Shown: in pieces, positions 34,705 through 43,433 of the stretch | Position numbering within the stretch: the stretch's first letter is position 1 | How the letters are laid out: each line of letters starts with the position of its first letter | Source of the DNA: Burkholderiaceae bacterium | GTDB lineage: Bacteria > Pseudomonadota > Gammaproteobacteria > Burkholderiales > Burkholderiaceae_B | Assembly: GCA_007116135.1 (NCBI GenBank) | Contig: SKIZ01000038.1 | Coordinates: 1 to 47,896, forward strand | Direction of reading: 5' to 3' | DNA: 47,896 nucleotides | Program-made: the position numbers and the translations under genes | Notes under the pieces: generated by a model | What the model was told of the DNA's origin: nothing | What the model saw: only the letters and a program-made list of their open reading frames with translations | The model's database searches: none

Positions 34705-36312
34705 CTAAAAAACTTTCGCACCATGCTCACGCATGGTGTGAAAGCTAATCTCTGGAAAACGCTCCTGAACAACCCGCAACTGCGCGGCAGACCCAGCCAG
34801 AAACGCCGGGGCATCAATCACATCATAGGCAATCTGTGCGGCATTGACATCTAAAAACCGCGCCAACTCCTTAGGGTCCTGCGCGCTGACCCAGCGCGCT
34901 AACGTAAAGCGCGCTGGCATCAATTGGGCATCAACGCCGTACTCGGTCTTAAGCCGATGAATGACCACCTCAAACTGCAACTGTCCTACCGCCCCGAGCA
35001 GCAGCATCGCCCCCGCAGCGACCGGTCGAAACACCTGGATGGCACCCTCTTCGCCTAACTGGGTCAATCCGGTGCGCAACTGTTTGGTGCGCAAGGGGTC
35101 CTTAACCTCGATTGCCTGAAAAATCTCTGGCGCAAAAAAGGGCAGCCCAGTGAAGTGAAGCCGCTCGCCCTCGGTCAGTACGTCCCCAAGATGCAAGACA
35201 CCGTGGTTGGGAATGCCAATCACATCGCCGGCATAGGCTTGGTCAACAATTTCACGCCGTTGTGACAAGAAAGAGACGACATTGTTGGGTCGCAGCTCCT
35301 TTTGCGTGCGGCTAACCTTTAGTCGCATCCCACGGCTAAACTGACCGGAACTAACACGCACAAACGCCACGCGGTCGCGGTGAGCTGGATCCATATTGGC
35401 CTGAACCTTAAAGACCACCCCGGTGAACTTCTTGTCTGTCGGTTCAACAATACGCTCAATGGCCTGGCGCGCACCCGGCGGCGGTGCATAGCGAACAAGC
35501 GCCTGAAGCACTTCTTGCACGCCAAAGTTATTTATGGCCGAACCAAAGAACGCCGGCGTTTGTTGACCGGCCAAAAAAGCGGCGTGATCAAATGGCGGGC
35601 AGGCCGCCTGGATCAACTCAATCTCTTCGCGCGCTTGTGCAAACTCAGCACCAAATCGCTCTGGCAACTCAGGGTTATCAAGGCCTGCGATCGTTTGGTC
35701 GTCTTGATCGACCCGCCTGTCTCTTCCGGCTTGAAACAAGCGCATGCAATCTTGCTGTAAGTCGAAAACACCACCAAATTGCTTGCCCATGCCGATGGGC
35801 CAAGAAAAGGGCACCACGTCCATGCCAAGGTGTGCCTGAACCTCTTCGATGAGATCTAGCGGCGGCTTGACCTCACGATCCAACTTGTTAATAAAGGTAA
35901 TGATCGGCGTATTGCGCGCCCGGCATACCTCTAGAAGCCGAATCGTCTGGGGCTCAACGCCATTGGCGGCATCAATGACCATCAAAGCGGCATCGACTGC
36001 GGTCAATACTCGGTAGGTGTCTTCCGAGAAGTCTTGGTGACCAGGGGTGTCGAGCAAATTAATGATGCAATCCTGATACTCCATCTGCATCACGGAGGAG
36101 GCCACGGAAATTCCGCGTTGCTTTTCAATTTCCATCCAATCCGAGGCAGCATGGCGTGAGGCCTTACGCGCCTTAACGCTGCCAGCGATTTGAATCGCAC
36201 CGGCAAACAGCAGGATCTTCTCTGTCAAAGTGGTCTTGCCAGCGTCCGGGTGCGAAATAATCGCAAAGGTACGCCGACGAGCCACCTCTCTTTGAATCGA
36301 ATGTTCAGACAT
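34705..36312 (-). CDS. prfC: Peptide chain release factor 3
   Basis: RF3 is the translational GTPase that removes RF1/RF2 after termination. The 535-residue protein has G1 SHPDAGKTTLTEK (about 20-32), switch residues EKQRGISVASSVMQ, G3 DTPGHQDF, G4 INKLDRE, then the EF-Tu-like domains II and III. These lengths are normal. Close to the 3' end, coding for about PARFTLARWVSAQ, the DNA contains three competing inverted-repeat arms, described separately. The gene lies 44 bases after rhlE on the same strand, in an order that does not suggest functional coupling. Confidence 0.97.
   Translation of the reverse strand: MSEHSIQREVARRRTFAIISHPDAGKTTLTEKILLFAGAIQIAGSVKARKASRHAASDWMEIEKQRGISVASSVMQMEYQDCIINLLDTPGHQDFSEDTYRVLTAVDAALMVIDAANGVEPQTIRLLEVCRARNTPIITFINKLDREVKPPLDLIEEVQAHLGMDVVPFSWPIGMGKQFGGVFDLQQDCMRLFQAGRDRRVDQDDQTIAGLDNPELPERFGAEFAQAREEIELIQAACPPFDHAAFLAGQQTPAFFGSAINNFGVQEVLQALVRYAPPPGARQAIERIVEPTDKKFTGVVFKVQANMDPAHRDRVAFVRVSSGQFSRGMRLKVSRTQKELRPNNVVSFLSQRREIVDQAYAGDVIGIPNHGVLHLGDVLTEGERLHFTGLPFFAPEIFQAIEVKDPLRTKQLRTGLTQLGEEGAIQVFRPVAAGAMLLLGAVGQLQFEVVIHRLKTEYGVDAQLMPARFTLARWVSAQDPKELARFLDVNAAQIAYDVIDAPAFLAGSAAQLRVVQERFPEISFHTMREHGAKVF
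34881..34917. repeat. Three competing hairpin arms inside prfC
   Basis: Arm A GCGCGCTG (34881-34888), arm B CCAGCGCGCT (34891-34900) and arm C AGCGCGCTGG (34908-34917). B pairs perfectly with C over 10 bp (7-base loop) and its inner part pairs with A over 8 bp (3-base loop), so the two hairpins exclude each other. Coordinates are plus-strand; the gene is read on the minus strand. Confidence 0.75.
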
Positions 36313-36356
36313 CGCTTATGAGCATTTACAGCTTTTTCGGCTAAAGGTGCGCCAGT

Positions 36357-37631
36357 TTAACCATTCAAACTGCGCACATTGGACTGGCGCGCCGGCTTAC
36401 GTGCCCCCACGGCCGCATTCGGGCGCGATCGGTGTCTGGGCTTTGCCGCGGCAGCGGGCCTGTCGGGCGGGCTCGCTACGCTTGGCGTCCAGCCTTTGGG
36501 GGCAGGCGTTTGCTCTATCGATTTCTTAATCAAACGCTCAATTGCCTTTAAGTGCTTAAGTTCCTCGCGATCGACTAGCGACAGTGCTTGGCCAGCGGCC
36601 CCAGCGCGCCCTGTGCGACCAATCCGGTGCACATAATCTTCTGGCACGTTAGGCAGCTCAAAGTTCACCACTTGCGGCAGCTGGTCGATATCGAGGCCTC
36701 GTGCGGCAATGTCTGTGGCCACCAGCACGCTTATCTTGCCCGACTTAAAGTCATCAAGCGCCCGGGTGCGCGCCGCCTGGCTCTTGTTGCCGTGAATCGC
36801 CGCGGCCTGCAACCCGTCTTTGACCAATTTCTCGGCCAAGCGGTTGGCGCCGTGCTTTGTTCTGGTGAACACCAATACCTGATACCAACCGCTTTCGCGG
36901 ATGATATGGCTAAGCACATCGCGCTTATCGGACTGATCAACCAAATGCACGGTCTGGTGGACGCGTTGCGCGGTGGTGTTGGGCGCACTGACCGAGACCT
37001 CCACGGGGTTGCGCAACACACCGCGCGCAAGCTCGCGAATTTCATCGACAAATGTCGCTGAGAACAGCAAGCTTTGCCTCTGTTGCGGCAATAGCCTCAT
37101 GATCTTTTTAATGTCGCGGATAAAGCCCATATCGAGCATCCGGTCCGCCTCATCGAGCACGAACACCTCAACTTGCGACAAGTCCAAGGTTTTTTGCGAG
37201 ACATGATCAAGCAGCCGCCCGGGGGTCGCAACGAGTATGTCGATTGGCTTTTTTAATGCCGTGATTTGGGGATTAATGTTGACGCCGCCAAACATAACCA
37301 TCGAGGTGATTTTGGTGTGACGACCATAGGTTCTCACAGACTCAAGAATCTGTGCCGCAAGCTCGCGCGTGGGCGTCAAAATCAAAACCTGCGGGCAGCC
37401 CGCCTTGCGCTGGCGCGGGCCTTGCTCTAGCAATTGTTGCAAGATGGGCAGGGTAAATCCTGCTGTCTTGCCAGTCCCGGTTTGGGCCGCTGCCATCAGA
37501 TCGGCACCAGCCAAAACGTGCGGGATGGCTTTTTGTTGAATGGGTGTTGGTTCGGTATAGCCAGATTGCTCAATGGCTTGCAACAGGGGCTGAGCCAGAT
37601 TCAAACTGGCAAAAGAGGATACGGTAGACAA
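36357..37631 (-). CDS. rhlE: DEAD-box RNA helicase, RhlE type
   Basis: The 424-residue protein has the full set of DEAD-box motifs: Q-motif ([14 protein letters not shown]), [53 protein letters not shown] and [10 protein letters not shown]. After the helicase core comes a Pro/Ala/Arg-rich tail of about 50 residues, typical of RhlE proteins acting in ribosome assembly and RNA turnover, often cold-induced. The start is TTG 37631: GGAG (plus-strand 37639-37642) sits seven bases upstream and the product begins [16 protein letters not shown], as in the family. About 148 bases upstream are untranslated and contain a GAGCC/GGCTC hairpin. Confidence 0.93.
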   Translation of the reverse strand: MSTVSSFASLNLAQPLLQAIEQSGYTEPTPIQQKAIPHVLAGADLMAAAQTGTGKTAGFTLPILQQLLEQGPRQRKAGCPQVLILTPTRELAAQILESVRTYGRHTKITSMVMFGGVNINPQITALKKPIDILVATPGRLLDHVSQKTLDLSQVEVFVLDEADRMLDMGFIRDIKKIMRLLPQQRQSLLFSATFVDEIRELARGVLRNPVEVSVSAPNTTAQRVHQTVHLVDQSDKRDVLSHIIRESGWYQVLVFTRTKHGANRLAEKLVKDGLQAAAIHGNKSQAARTRALDDFKSGKISVLVATDIAARGLDIDQLPQVVNFELPNVPEDYVHRIGRTGRAGAAGQALSLVDREELKHLKAIERLIKKSIEQTPAPKGWTPSVASPPDRPAAAAKPRHRSRPNAAVGARKPARQSNVRSLNG

Positions 37632-37779
37632 ACAATGACTCCACAGCCACACGAGCCGCACTCAGGCGCGACTCCAATCAACGTGTGAACAGCAGAAAGT
37701 GGACGCCGGGTCTTAAATAGATTTGGCGTTGAGCCGAGTTGGCTCGAAGGCGTCGGATGGACTGGAACATTCCAACGAA

Positions 37780-39198
37780 TCAACAGTGTAACTCATCTAG
37801 CAGTAAGGCTTTTAGACCCGTGGCCTGGACAATCACGGTCTGAGCTTGTTCGGTGAGCGATCGCTGTGGCCCATACGAGCGCAATAGGCCGAGCGCATCT
37901 AGCCGTAAAGACTGGCGACGAACAATATTGAAAAACCGGATTAGCTCCTTGGCACCACGGTCAGGGCCTGATGCGGCTTTGGGACTCAAAACGACCGGCT
38001 GCTGGGCAGCATGGCCGCGTCGCTCAAGCGCCTGGATCAAATCAGCGTTGCGCTTGACTAAAACGATCAATGCCGCATCGCCCACCATGAGCTCGCGCTG
38101 ACCCAGTATCTTGGCCCCAAGGTCTTTGCCCCAGCGACCAAGCCCCTGCCAAGCCGAGCCGGCCGTCGCGCCGATCGCTGTGCCCGCGCCCAGCGACAGA
38201 CCCGCTGTAAGCACGTCGAAGGTCGCACCAATGGCCCCACCGACAGCTGCGCCTTTGCCAAGATCGATGCCAAGCGCTTTCAATGTCTGCTTGTCAAACA
38301 GATCGGTTGACCAACTCGAGCCATCCCAGCCCGTCGTATGTGTCAAAAAGTCATGCTCGCTAAACTGGTAGAGCTTCAATAGGTCGGTGACAAACTGTCG
38401 CTCATATCCTCGCACCTCTTGTTCTAACAGGCCTGTTGCCGCAACCACCGCATCGGGCTCGTCTTGAGCACGTCTGCGGCACGCCGCTGACGTCACACAC
38501 AATGTAGCCAGCAGCGAAACGGCCGCGCGCAGACGGTGGCAGCGCTGTATAGCCGCCTGTTGGCCCAGTGCTCGTAGTACGGTCTGACGCGCCCCAAGTA
38601 ACTGACCCAGCGTTTCGTACATCGCCTGCTGACCATTAATCGGTGGGCTGATTGTGTCAAACGACAAATGAATGTGCATCGCGTGACGCGCAAACACGTC
38701 AATCCATGGCTGAGGGTTGGCTTGCTGACTGGCGACAAAATTTAATATTGGCAACACTGGCTTGCCACAGGATTGCAACAAGTGAAGTTCGTCACGATGC
38801 TTAGCCAAGACGTTCTCACGCGCATCAACCACATACAGCAAGGCATCGCTCTTTAATACTTGCGCCAATACCCGGCTCTCTTGCTCAAAGTGGGCGCGTG
38901 CCTGTGGATCATTCAAAAACCGCTCGACTCGCTCGACGCCATCAAGGCGCTTTACGGGGTCACTTAGACCATCGATCCAGTCGCGCAGGCCAACACTGTC
39001 TTCTAGCCCGGGCGTATCAAACCACGCCAAGGCAGGCGCGCCATCGAGAAACACAGGCAAAGAAATGACTTCGCGCGTCGTGCCCGGTGCGTCAGTGACT
39101 TGACCAAACGATTGATCACAGGTGAGCGTGCGCAACAACGACGTCTTGCCCGTGTTGGTGTGGCCGACCACGGCCACCTTGATCACGTTCTCAGTCAT
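37780..39198 (-). CDS. DUF3482 GTPase with glycine-zipper membrane segment
   Basis: The 472-residue protein has an Era/TrmE-like GTPase domain: Walker A GHTNTGKTS (12-20), APGTTRE switch I (38-43) and DTPG (61-64). The usual NKxD specificity motif is not seen; the corresponding strand reads LPILNFVAS. The second half contains a Gly/Ala-rich segment (GAAVGGAIGATFD, SLGAGTAIGATAG) that looks like a glycine zipper able to insert in a membrane. It is the DUF3482 family, function unknown. The ATG 39198 is preferred over a GTG nine bases upstream, and overlaps the DUF2868 gene by eight bases, so the two are translationally coupled. They probably work together at the inner membrane. Confidence 0.85.
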   Translation of the reverse strand: MTENVIKVAVVGHTNTGKTSLLRTLTCDQSFGQVTDAPGTTREVISLPVFLDGAPALAWFDTPGLEDSVGLRDWIDGLSDPVKRLDGVERVERFLNDPQARAHFEQESRVLAQVLKSDALLYVVDARENVLAKHRDELHLLQSCGKPVLPILNFVASQQANPQPWIDVFARHAMHIHLSFDTISPPINGQQAMYETLGQLLGARQTVLRALGQQAAIQRCHRLRAAVSLLATLCVTSAACRRRAQDEPDAVVAATGLLEQEVRGYERQFVTDLLKLYQFSEHDFLTHTTGWDGSSWSTDLFDKQTLKALGIDLGKGAAVGGAIGATFDVLTAGLSLGAGTAIGATAGSAWQGLGRWGKDLGAKILGQRELMVGDAALIVLVKRNADLIQALERRGHAAQQPVVLSPKAASGPDRGAKELIRFFNIVRRQSLRLDALGLLRSYGPQRSLTEQAQTVIVQATGLKALLLDELHC

Positions 39199-40567
39199 GC
39201 GGCTCACCCAAAAGCCATTGAATCGCTATTTGCTGATCGACAAAGATGTCAGCCACCCCGATTTCTTCAAGGCGCCCTTGCCACTGTGCCGTGCGGGCTC
39301 GCCCTGAGTCGGTGTGCAGCATCAATACCCCCGTCTGATGGGCCTGGCTGCCATAGCGCACCAACAAGCGCAAGGCGCCTCGATCCGGTGTTTGGCGAGT
39401 GTCCACCATGATCAACAAATGCCGTGGTCGTAGCATTTGCAATCGGGCGCTTGCCTCTTGTCTGGCATGCCGATCGTCAGCAGCAGGGATCTCGATACTG
39501 GCCTGGTTGAACGCTTGCCGAATCGATTGAGGCACCTCGGTCTCCAGTGCTAACCAAGCTGCTTTTGCTTGAGCTTGGTCTTGCGGCAAGCCAATCAAGC
39601 GCGCTACCTGATCCGGGGCGCCGGCTGCACCATCGGTGCGCTGACCGCGCTGCAACAGCGCCAACTTAGCCAAAAGCGAAATAGCATAGGCATCTACAAG
39701 CGAAATTCGCCAGCCGCGCTCACGCGTGCGAGCCATGTAGAAACTAAGCGCCGACAAGACCAAGCGGGGAATAAACCCAAAGACCAATACCGCCCCAACC
39801 AACCAGCTGGCCCACGCTTTGCGCGAGACGGGATCGGTCAACGCCGCATTACCACTGTCGCGAATGATTTGAGACTCCGGCGTTGAAAAACCCAATAGGC
39901 CAGGGAAATAGCCAACGGCTTGCGCGGCACTTTCAAATACCGATTCGCTAAGCCAGGTTGTCTCCCACACGAAGGTGTAGTGACGCAAGCTAAAAGCCAA
40001 CAACAACGACAGCAACACACCGAGCATGAGCCAAAGCCACATCGTGTGGCTGATAAAAGCAAGCCACCACCGCTGTGAGCCTGCTTGGGCCGTGCTCGCG
40101 AGCCACGCCTGCCATGTCTTTGCTCTACCAGTCTTTCCCAGCAGCCAACCAACCAGCAGTGCCCAGCATCGCCCAAGCAGACCCCCACTGCTTGCCGCGC
40201 CGAACATCAAGACGAGCCAGGCCAGCAGCATCACTGTGGCTGGCAACAACAACGCGCCCAAGGTCCAAACCACGTTAACGGCGCCTCGACCATCACCCAA
40301 GGTGGTCAATCCCAGGCTCGCGCCCGCTAGCAAACTAACAAACCAAAGTACCGCAACAGCTAAGCGCATAGATTGACGCACGGCCTTTTGATCGATGCGA
40401 ACCGTTGTGGCATACGCCGAGGCTTGCGCGCGTGCCAGCAACTGCCCGTGCGGGTCGGTTGCCGCGCCAAGCGCCACCCGATTGATATGTGACTCATCGG
40501 GCAGCACTGTTTCAAGCTCTTGTCGTCGCACGGTCTCATATAACCATGCCTGATCAAACGTATGCAT
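39191..40567 (-). CDS. DUF2868 membrane protein
   Basis: The 458-residue protein begins with a polar N-terminal region containing the DUF2868-like ALGAATDPHGQLLARAQA, then four or more hydrophobic segments (about 75-95, 102-125, 170-195 and 270-290), and a soluble C-terminal half. That half carries LLIMVDTRQTPDRGALRLL, which resembles a Rossmann-like strand. The function is unknown. It precedes and overlaps the DUF3482 GTPase gene, a pairing I recall across Proteobacteria. A membrane-remodelling or channel-control role is a guess from the partner. ATG 40567 gives the usual N-terminus MHTFDQAWLYETVRRQE. Confidence 0.85.
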   Translation of the reverse strand: MHTFDQAWLYETVRRQELETVLPDESHINRVALGAATDPHGQLLARAQASAYATTVRIDQKAVRQSMRLAVAVLWFVSLLAGASLGLTTLGDGRGAVNVVWTLGALLLPATVMLLAWLVLMFGAASSGGLLGRCWALLVGWLLGKTGRAKTWQAWLASTAQAGSQRWWLAFISHTMWLWLMLGVLLSLLLAFSLRHYTFVWETTWLSESVFESAAQAVGYFPGLLGFSTPESQIIRDSGNAALTDPVSRKAWASWLVGAVLVFGFIPRLVLSALSFYMARTRERGWRISLVDAYAISLLAKLALLQRGQRTDGAAGAPDQVARLIGLPQDQAQAKAAWLALETEVPQSIRQAFNQASIEIPAADDRHARQEASARLQMLRPRHLLIMVDTRQTPDRGALRLLVRYGSQAHQTGVLMLHTDSGRARTAQWQGRLEEIGVADIFVDQQIAIQWLLGEPHD

Positions 40568-40617
40568 GCCACGGATTGTAGTGCGAGCCGTCAGCCACCG
40601 GGCAGCAATTAGGGGCC

Positions 40618-41613
40618 TTAACCGGCTTGTTGTGCCGGTTCGGTTTGCGTGGTGGTGACATCGACTGAGGCAATTGGGACGAGAAAGTTCTCACTGATGT
40701 CTAGCGCCAACTGATTAATCTTGGTTAACAGCTCGGCGAGGTAATCATGAATACCCTGTTCGAATATTTCCTCTATGTCTGTATCGCGCAAACTCGTCAA
40801 AATGGCTCGGGCTTCGTGTTCGGTACGGCCAGAGACGTCATTTCTAACCTTGGGCAATAAATCGACAATGGTCTCCATGCAGGCTACCAGCGAGCGAGGA
40901 TTGCGGCGGCTTAAGATGAGTAACTCGGCGACTCGGGTCGGTGTAACCGCATTGCGATAGCTTTTGCGGTAGTTCTCAAATGCCGACAGCGAACGCAATA
41001 ACCCCGCCCAGTAGTAGAAGTCACCGACATGGCCGGGTTGATGGCTCATCAGTTCGGCTGCTGCCAAAAACTTCACATCAAGCAGTCGCGCCACATTATC
41101 GGCGCGTTCGATGAAAATCCCTAGTGTGATGAAGTGAAACGCCTCATCGCGCAACATCGTGCCAATATGCACGCCACGAGATTGGTTCGAGCGCAACTTG
41201 ACCCATTCAAAAAAGTCCATCGGCGCGATCTTCAGCGCACCTTGGGCCACCTGACGCTGTGCATCTAGCCAAGTCGTATTGATCGTCTCCCAAAGGTCGG
41301 TTGTCATTGCGCCTCGAACCGCTCTTGCATTTTCGCGTGCAGCACGCAAGCAACTCATGATTGACGATGAGTTGTCCATATCCTGGACCATGTAAGACAG
41401 CACAGTGGCCGGCTCGACGCTTGCATGCTTGTCATCAAACCCGCTTGTCAACTCGAAGATCTCGAGCATCGCGCGCCATGCCGCTTGTGCGGCCTGCTCT
41501 GACTGGGGCAGCAGTGAAGTCTGCCAATTAACTTCAAGCAGGCGCGCGGTGTTTTCGGCGCGCTCGGTATAGCGAGACATCCAATACAAATGGTCCGCAG
41601 TGCGTGACAGCAT
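40618..41613 (-). CDS. Stand-alone alpha-E domain protein
   Basis: The 331-residue all-helical protein is one alpha-E domain. The signature is at the start (LSRTADHLYWMSRYTERAENTARLLEV), with further conserved helices around IFIERADNVARLLDVKF and LLILSRRNPRSLVACME. Alpha-E proteins are found with circularly permuted ATP-grasp enzymes and transglutaminase-like proteases and are predicted to support a peptide-ligation pathway; no biochemical function is established that I know of. It lies eight bases after the ATP-grasp gene and is clearly co-transcribed with it. A second alpha-E domain occurs as the C-terminal half of the divergent fused protein. Confidence 0.9.
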   Translation of the reverse strand: MLSRTADHLYWMSRYTERAENTARLLEVNWQTSLLPQSEQAAQAAWRAMLEIFELTSGFDDKHASVEPATVLSYMVQDMDNSSSIMSCLRAARENARAVRGAMTTDLWETINTTWLDAQRQVAQGALKIAPMDFFEWVKLRSNQSRGVHIGTMLRDEAFHFITLGIFIERADNVARLLDVKFLAAAELMSHQPGHVGDFYYWAGLLRSLSAFENYRKSYRNAVTPTRVAELLILSRRNPRSLVACMETIVDLLPKVRNDVSGRTEHEARAILTSLRDTDIEEIFEQGIHDYLAELLTKINQLALDISENFLVPIASVDVTTTQTEPAQQAG

Positions 41614-41621
41614 GATTAAGC

Positions 41622-43100
41622 CTACTCCGGTGATTGCAATACCCAGGTGTCTTTCGTTCCGCCACCTTGCGATGAATTAACCACGAGCGAACCCTGCTTG
41701 AGCGCCACGCGGGTCAGTCCGCCAGGAACCATCCGAACCGTCTTGCCCGACAGGACAAACGGCCGCAGATCAATATGCCGAGGTGCCAAACCCGAGCTGA
41801 CAAAAGTCGGGCATGTCGATAAAGACAAGGTTGGTTGTGCAATGTAATTGTCCGGGCGAGCCTTTAGCTGTGCTCTAAAAGAATCGAGTTCGGACTGGCT
41901 GGCCATGGGACCAATGAGCATGCCATAGCCACCGGCGCCGTGAACCTCTTTGACCACGAGCTTCTCTAGGTTGGCAAGCACATAGGAAAGCTCATCGGGT
42001 CGGCGCCCCATATAAGTTGGGACATTTTGCAGTATGGGCTCTTGTGACAAATAGAATCGAATCATGTCTGGCACATATGGGTAGATCGACTTATCATCGG
42101 CCACCCCGGTACCCACTGCGTTGCAAATGGCTACATTGCCTGCGCGGTAAGCGCGCATGAGTCCTGGCGGGCCAAGTACGGAATCGCCCCTGAAGACCTC
42201 CGGGTCCAAAAAGTCGTCATCGACGCGTCGGTAGATCACATCGACCGGCCGGGGGCCTTGCGTGGTTCGCAAATAAACCACGTCGTCGTCGTCGACAAAT
42301 AGATCTTGCCCTTCGACAAGCTCCACCCCCATTTGCTGAGCCAAAAAGGCATGCTCAAAGTAGGCCGAGTTGTACATGCCTGGCGTTAAAACCACAACGT
42401 TGGGGTAACGATGCGTTGGCGGGGCAGACTCTTGCAAAGCACTGAGCAAAAGATCCGGGTAATGCTCTACCGGTGCAATGCGATGTGAGCCAAATAGATC
42501 CGGGAAAAGCCGCATCATCATTTTGCGGTTCTCGATCATGTAAGACACACCCGAGGGCACCCGCAGATTATCCTCAAGGACATAGAACTCGCCGCTGCCA
42601 TCCGGGTTGCTAGCTCTTACTAGGTCGATACCGGCAATGTGCGCATAAACCCCCAGCGGCACTTCAACGCCCTGCATGGCTGCCCGATAGTGCGTATTGG
42701 CCAGAACTTGCTCGGTTGGCAGCAAGCCCGCTTTCAGGATTTTTTGATCATGATAGACGTCGTGCAGAAAAAGATTCAATGCCTGCACACGCTGAATCAA
42801 ACCAAGCTTGAGCTTGTGCCACTCATGCTCCGGGAAGATTCGTGGCACGATATCAAAGGGGATGGTGCGCTCAGTGCCATCATCATCACCGTAGACGGCA
42901 AAGGTAATTCCGACTCGGCGAAACAAGAGCTCAGCTTCTTCGTGTCGCGCCTTCAATGATTCAACGGGGGTCTTGGCCAGCCATTGTTGCAACTGCTCAT
43001 AGTGCCCGCGCACCGCGCCACCGATATATGCCTGATGCTGATCAGAATCATCGATATGCTGCAACATCTCATCAAGAAGGGTCATCGACATCTTGTTCAC
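41622..43100 (-). CDS. Circularly permuted type 2 ATP-grasp peptide ligase
   Basis: The 492-residue protein belongs to the DUF404/DUF407 ATP-grasp group, predicted to form amide bonds between amino acids or peptides at the cost of ATP. Conserved pieces are all visible: VLEDNLRVPSGVSYMIENR (metal/ATP site), RRVDDDFLDPEVFRGDSVLG, NAVGTGVADDKSIYPYVP, the glycine-rich loop VVKEVHGAGGYGMLIGP, and HIDLRPFVLSG. The start could be GTG 43100 (preceded by GTGAG), ATG 43091 or ATG 43085; the first is used here. It precedes the alpha-E gene and is divergent from the fused ATP-grasp/alpha-E protein. The substrates are unknown. Confidence 0.9.
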   Translation of the reverse strand: MNKMSMTLLDEMLQHIDDSDQHQAYIGGAVRGHYEQLQQWLAKTPVESLKARHEEAELLFRRVGITFAVYGDDDGTERTIPFDIVPRIFPEHEWHKLKLGLIQRVQALNLFLHDVYHDQKILKAGLLPTEQVLANTHYRAAMQGVEVPLGVYAHIAGIDLVRASNPDGSGEFYVLEDNLRVPSGVSYMIENRKMMMRLFPDLFGSHRIAPVEHYPDLLLSALQESAPPTHRYPNVVVLTPGMYNSAYFEHAFLAQQMGVELVEGQDLFVDDDDVVYLRTTQGPRPVDVIYRRVDDDFLDPEVFRGDSVLGPPGLMRAYRAGNVAICNAVGTGVADDKSIYPYVPDMIRFYLSQEPILQNVPTYMGRRPDELSYVLANLEKLVVKEVHGAGGYGMLIGPMASQSELDSFRAQLKARPDNYIAQPTLSLSTCPTFVSSGLAPRHIDLRPFVLSGKTVRMVPGGLTRVALKQGSLVVNSSQGGGTKDTWVLQSPE

Positions 43101-43433
43101 TGTTTTTTCTCACACCAGCTCGAGTTTTCGACCGTCAATCGAGATTTTCAACAAAAAAGCGGCCGCTTGACATGCCCAAAGGTGCCTCAGCGGCGCAGGC
43201 CCCGACAACTCGAACGCTTCAGCAAATCGCGTGCCAGCATCAGAACCGCAACTGTGGCACGGTGCTTGCTGTATGAAACCATACTTGGTCGATCTCGCCA
43301 ACTGAAATCTATCGACACGCACGAATCTGGTGCGCCTTGCCCTTGGGCAGTGCCCAATTTAGCAGTCAATGGCTGCAATACCCGATAAACTCATACTTCA
43401 TTGAAGGCTTGAGCGCTAGACCCGAAGGAACCA
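43101..43433. promoter_or_regulatory. 333-bp divergent control region of the ATP-grasp/alpha-E system
   Basis: This gap separates the two divergent arms of the cluster and must hold promoters for both. No coding frame here is convincing. Two small inverted repeats stand out: GTATG-AAAC-CATAC (43271-43284) and TTGGGC-AGT-GCCCAA (43343-43357), which could be operator sites. I could not find a sigma-70 or sigma-54 promoter with good match and spacing. The fused gene has the clear ribosome-binding site GAAGGAACC just before ATG 43434. Confidence 0.45.

Noticed and set aside
36588-37061. 157-codon plus-strand frame opposite rhlE
   Set aside because: It is antisense to the conserved helicase core; composition mirrors the reverse of those motifs.
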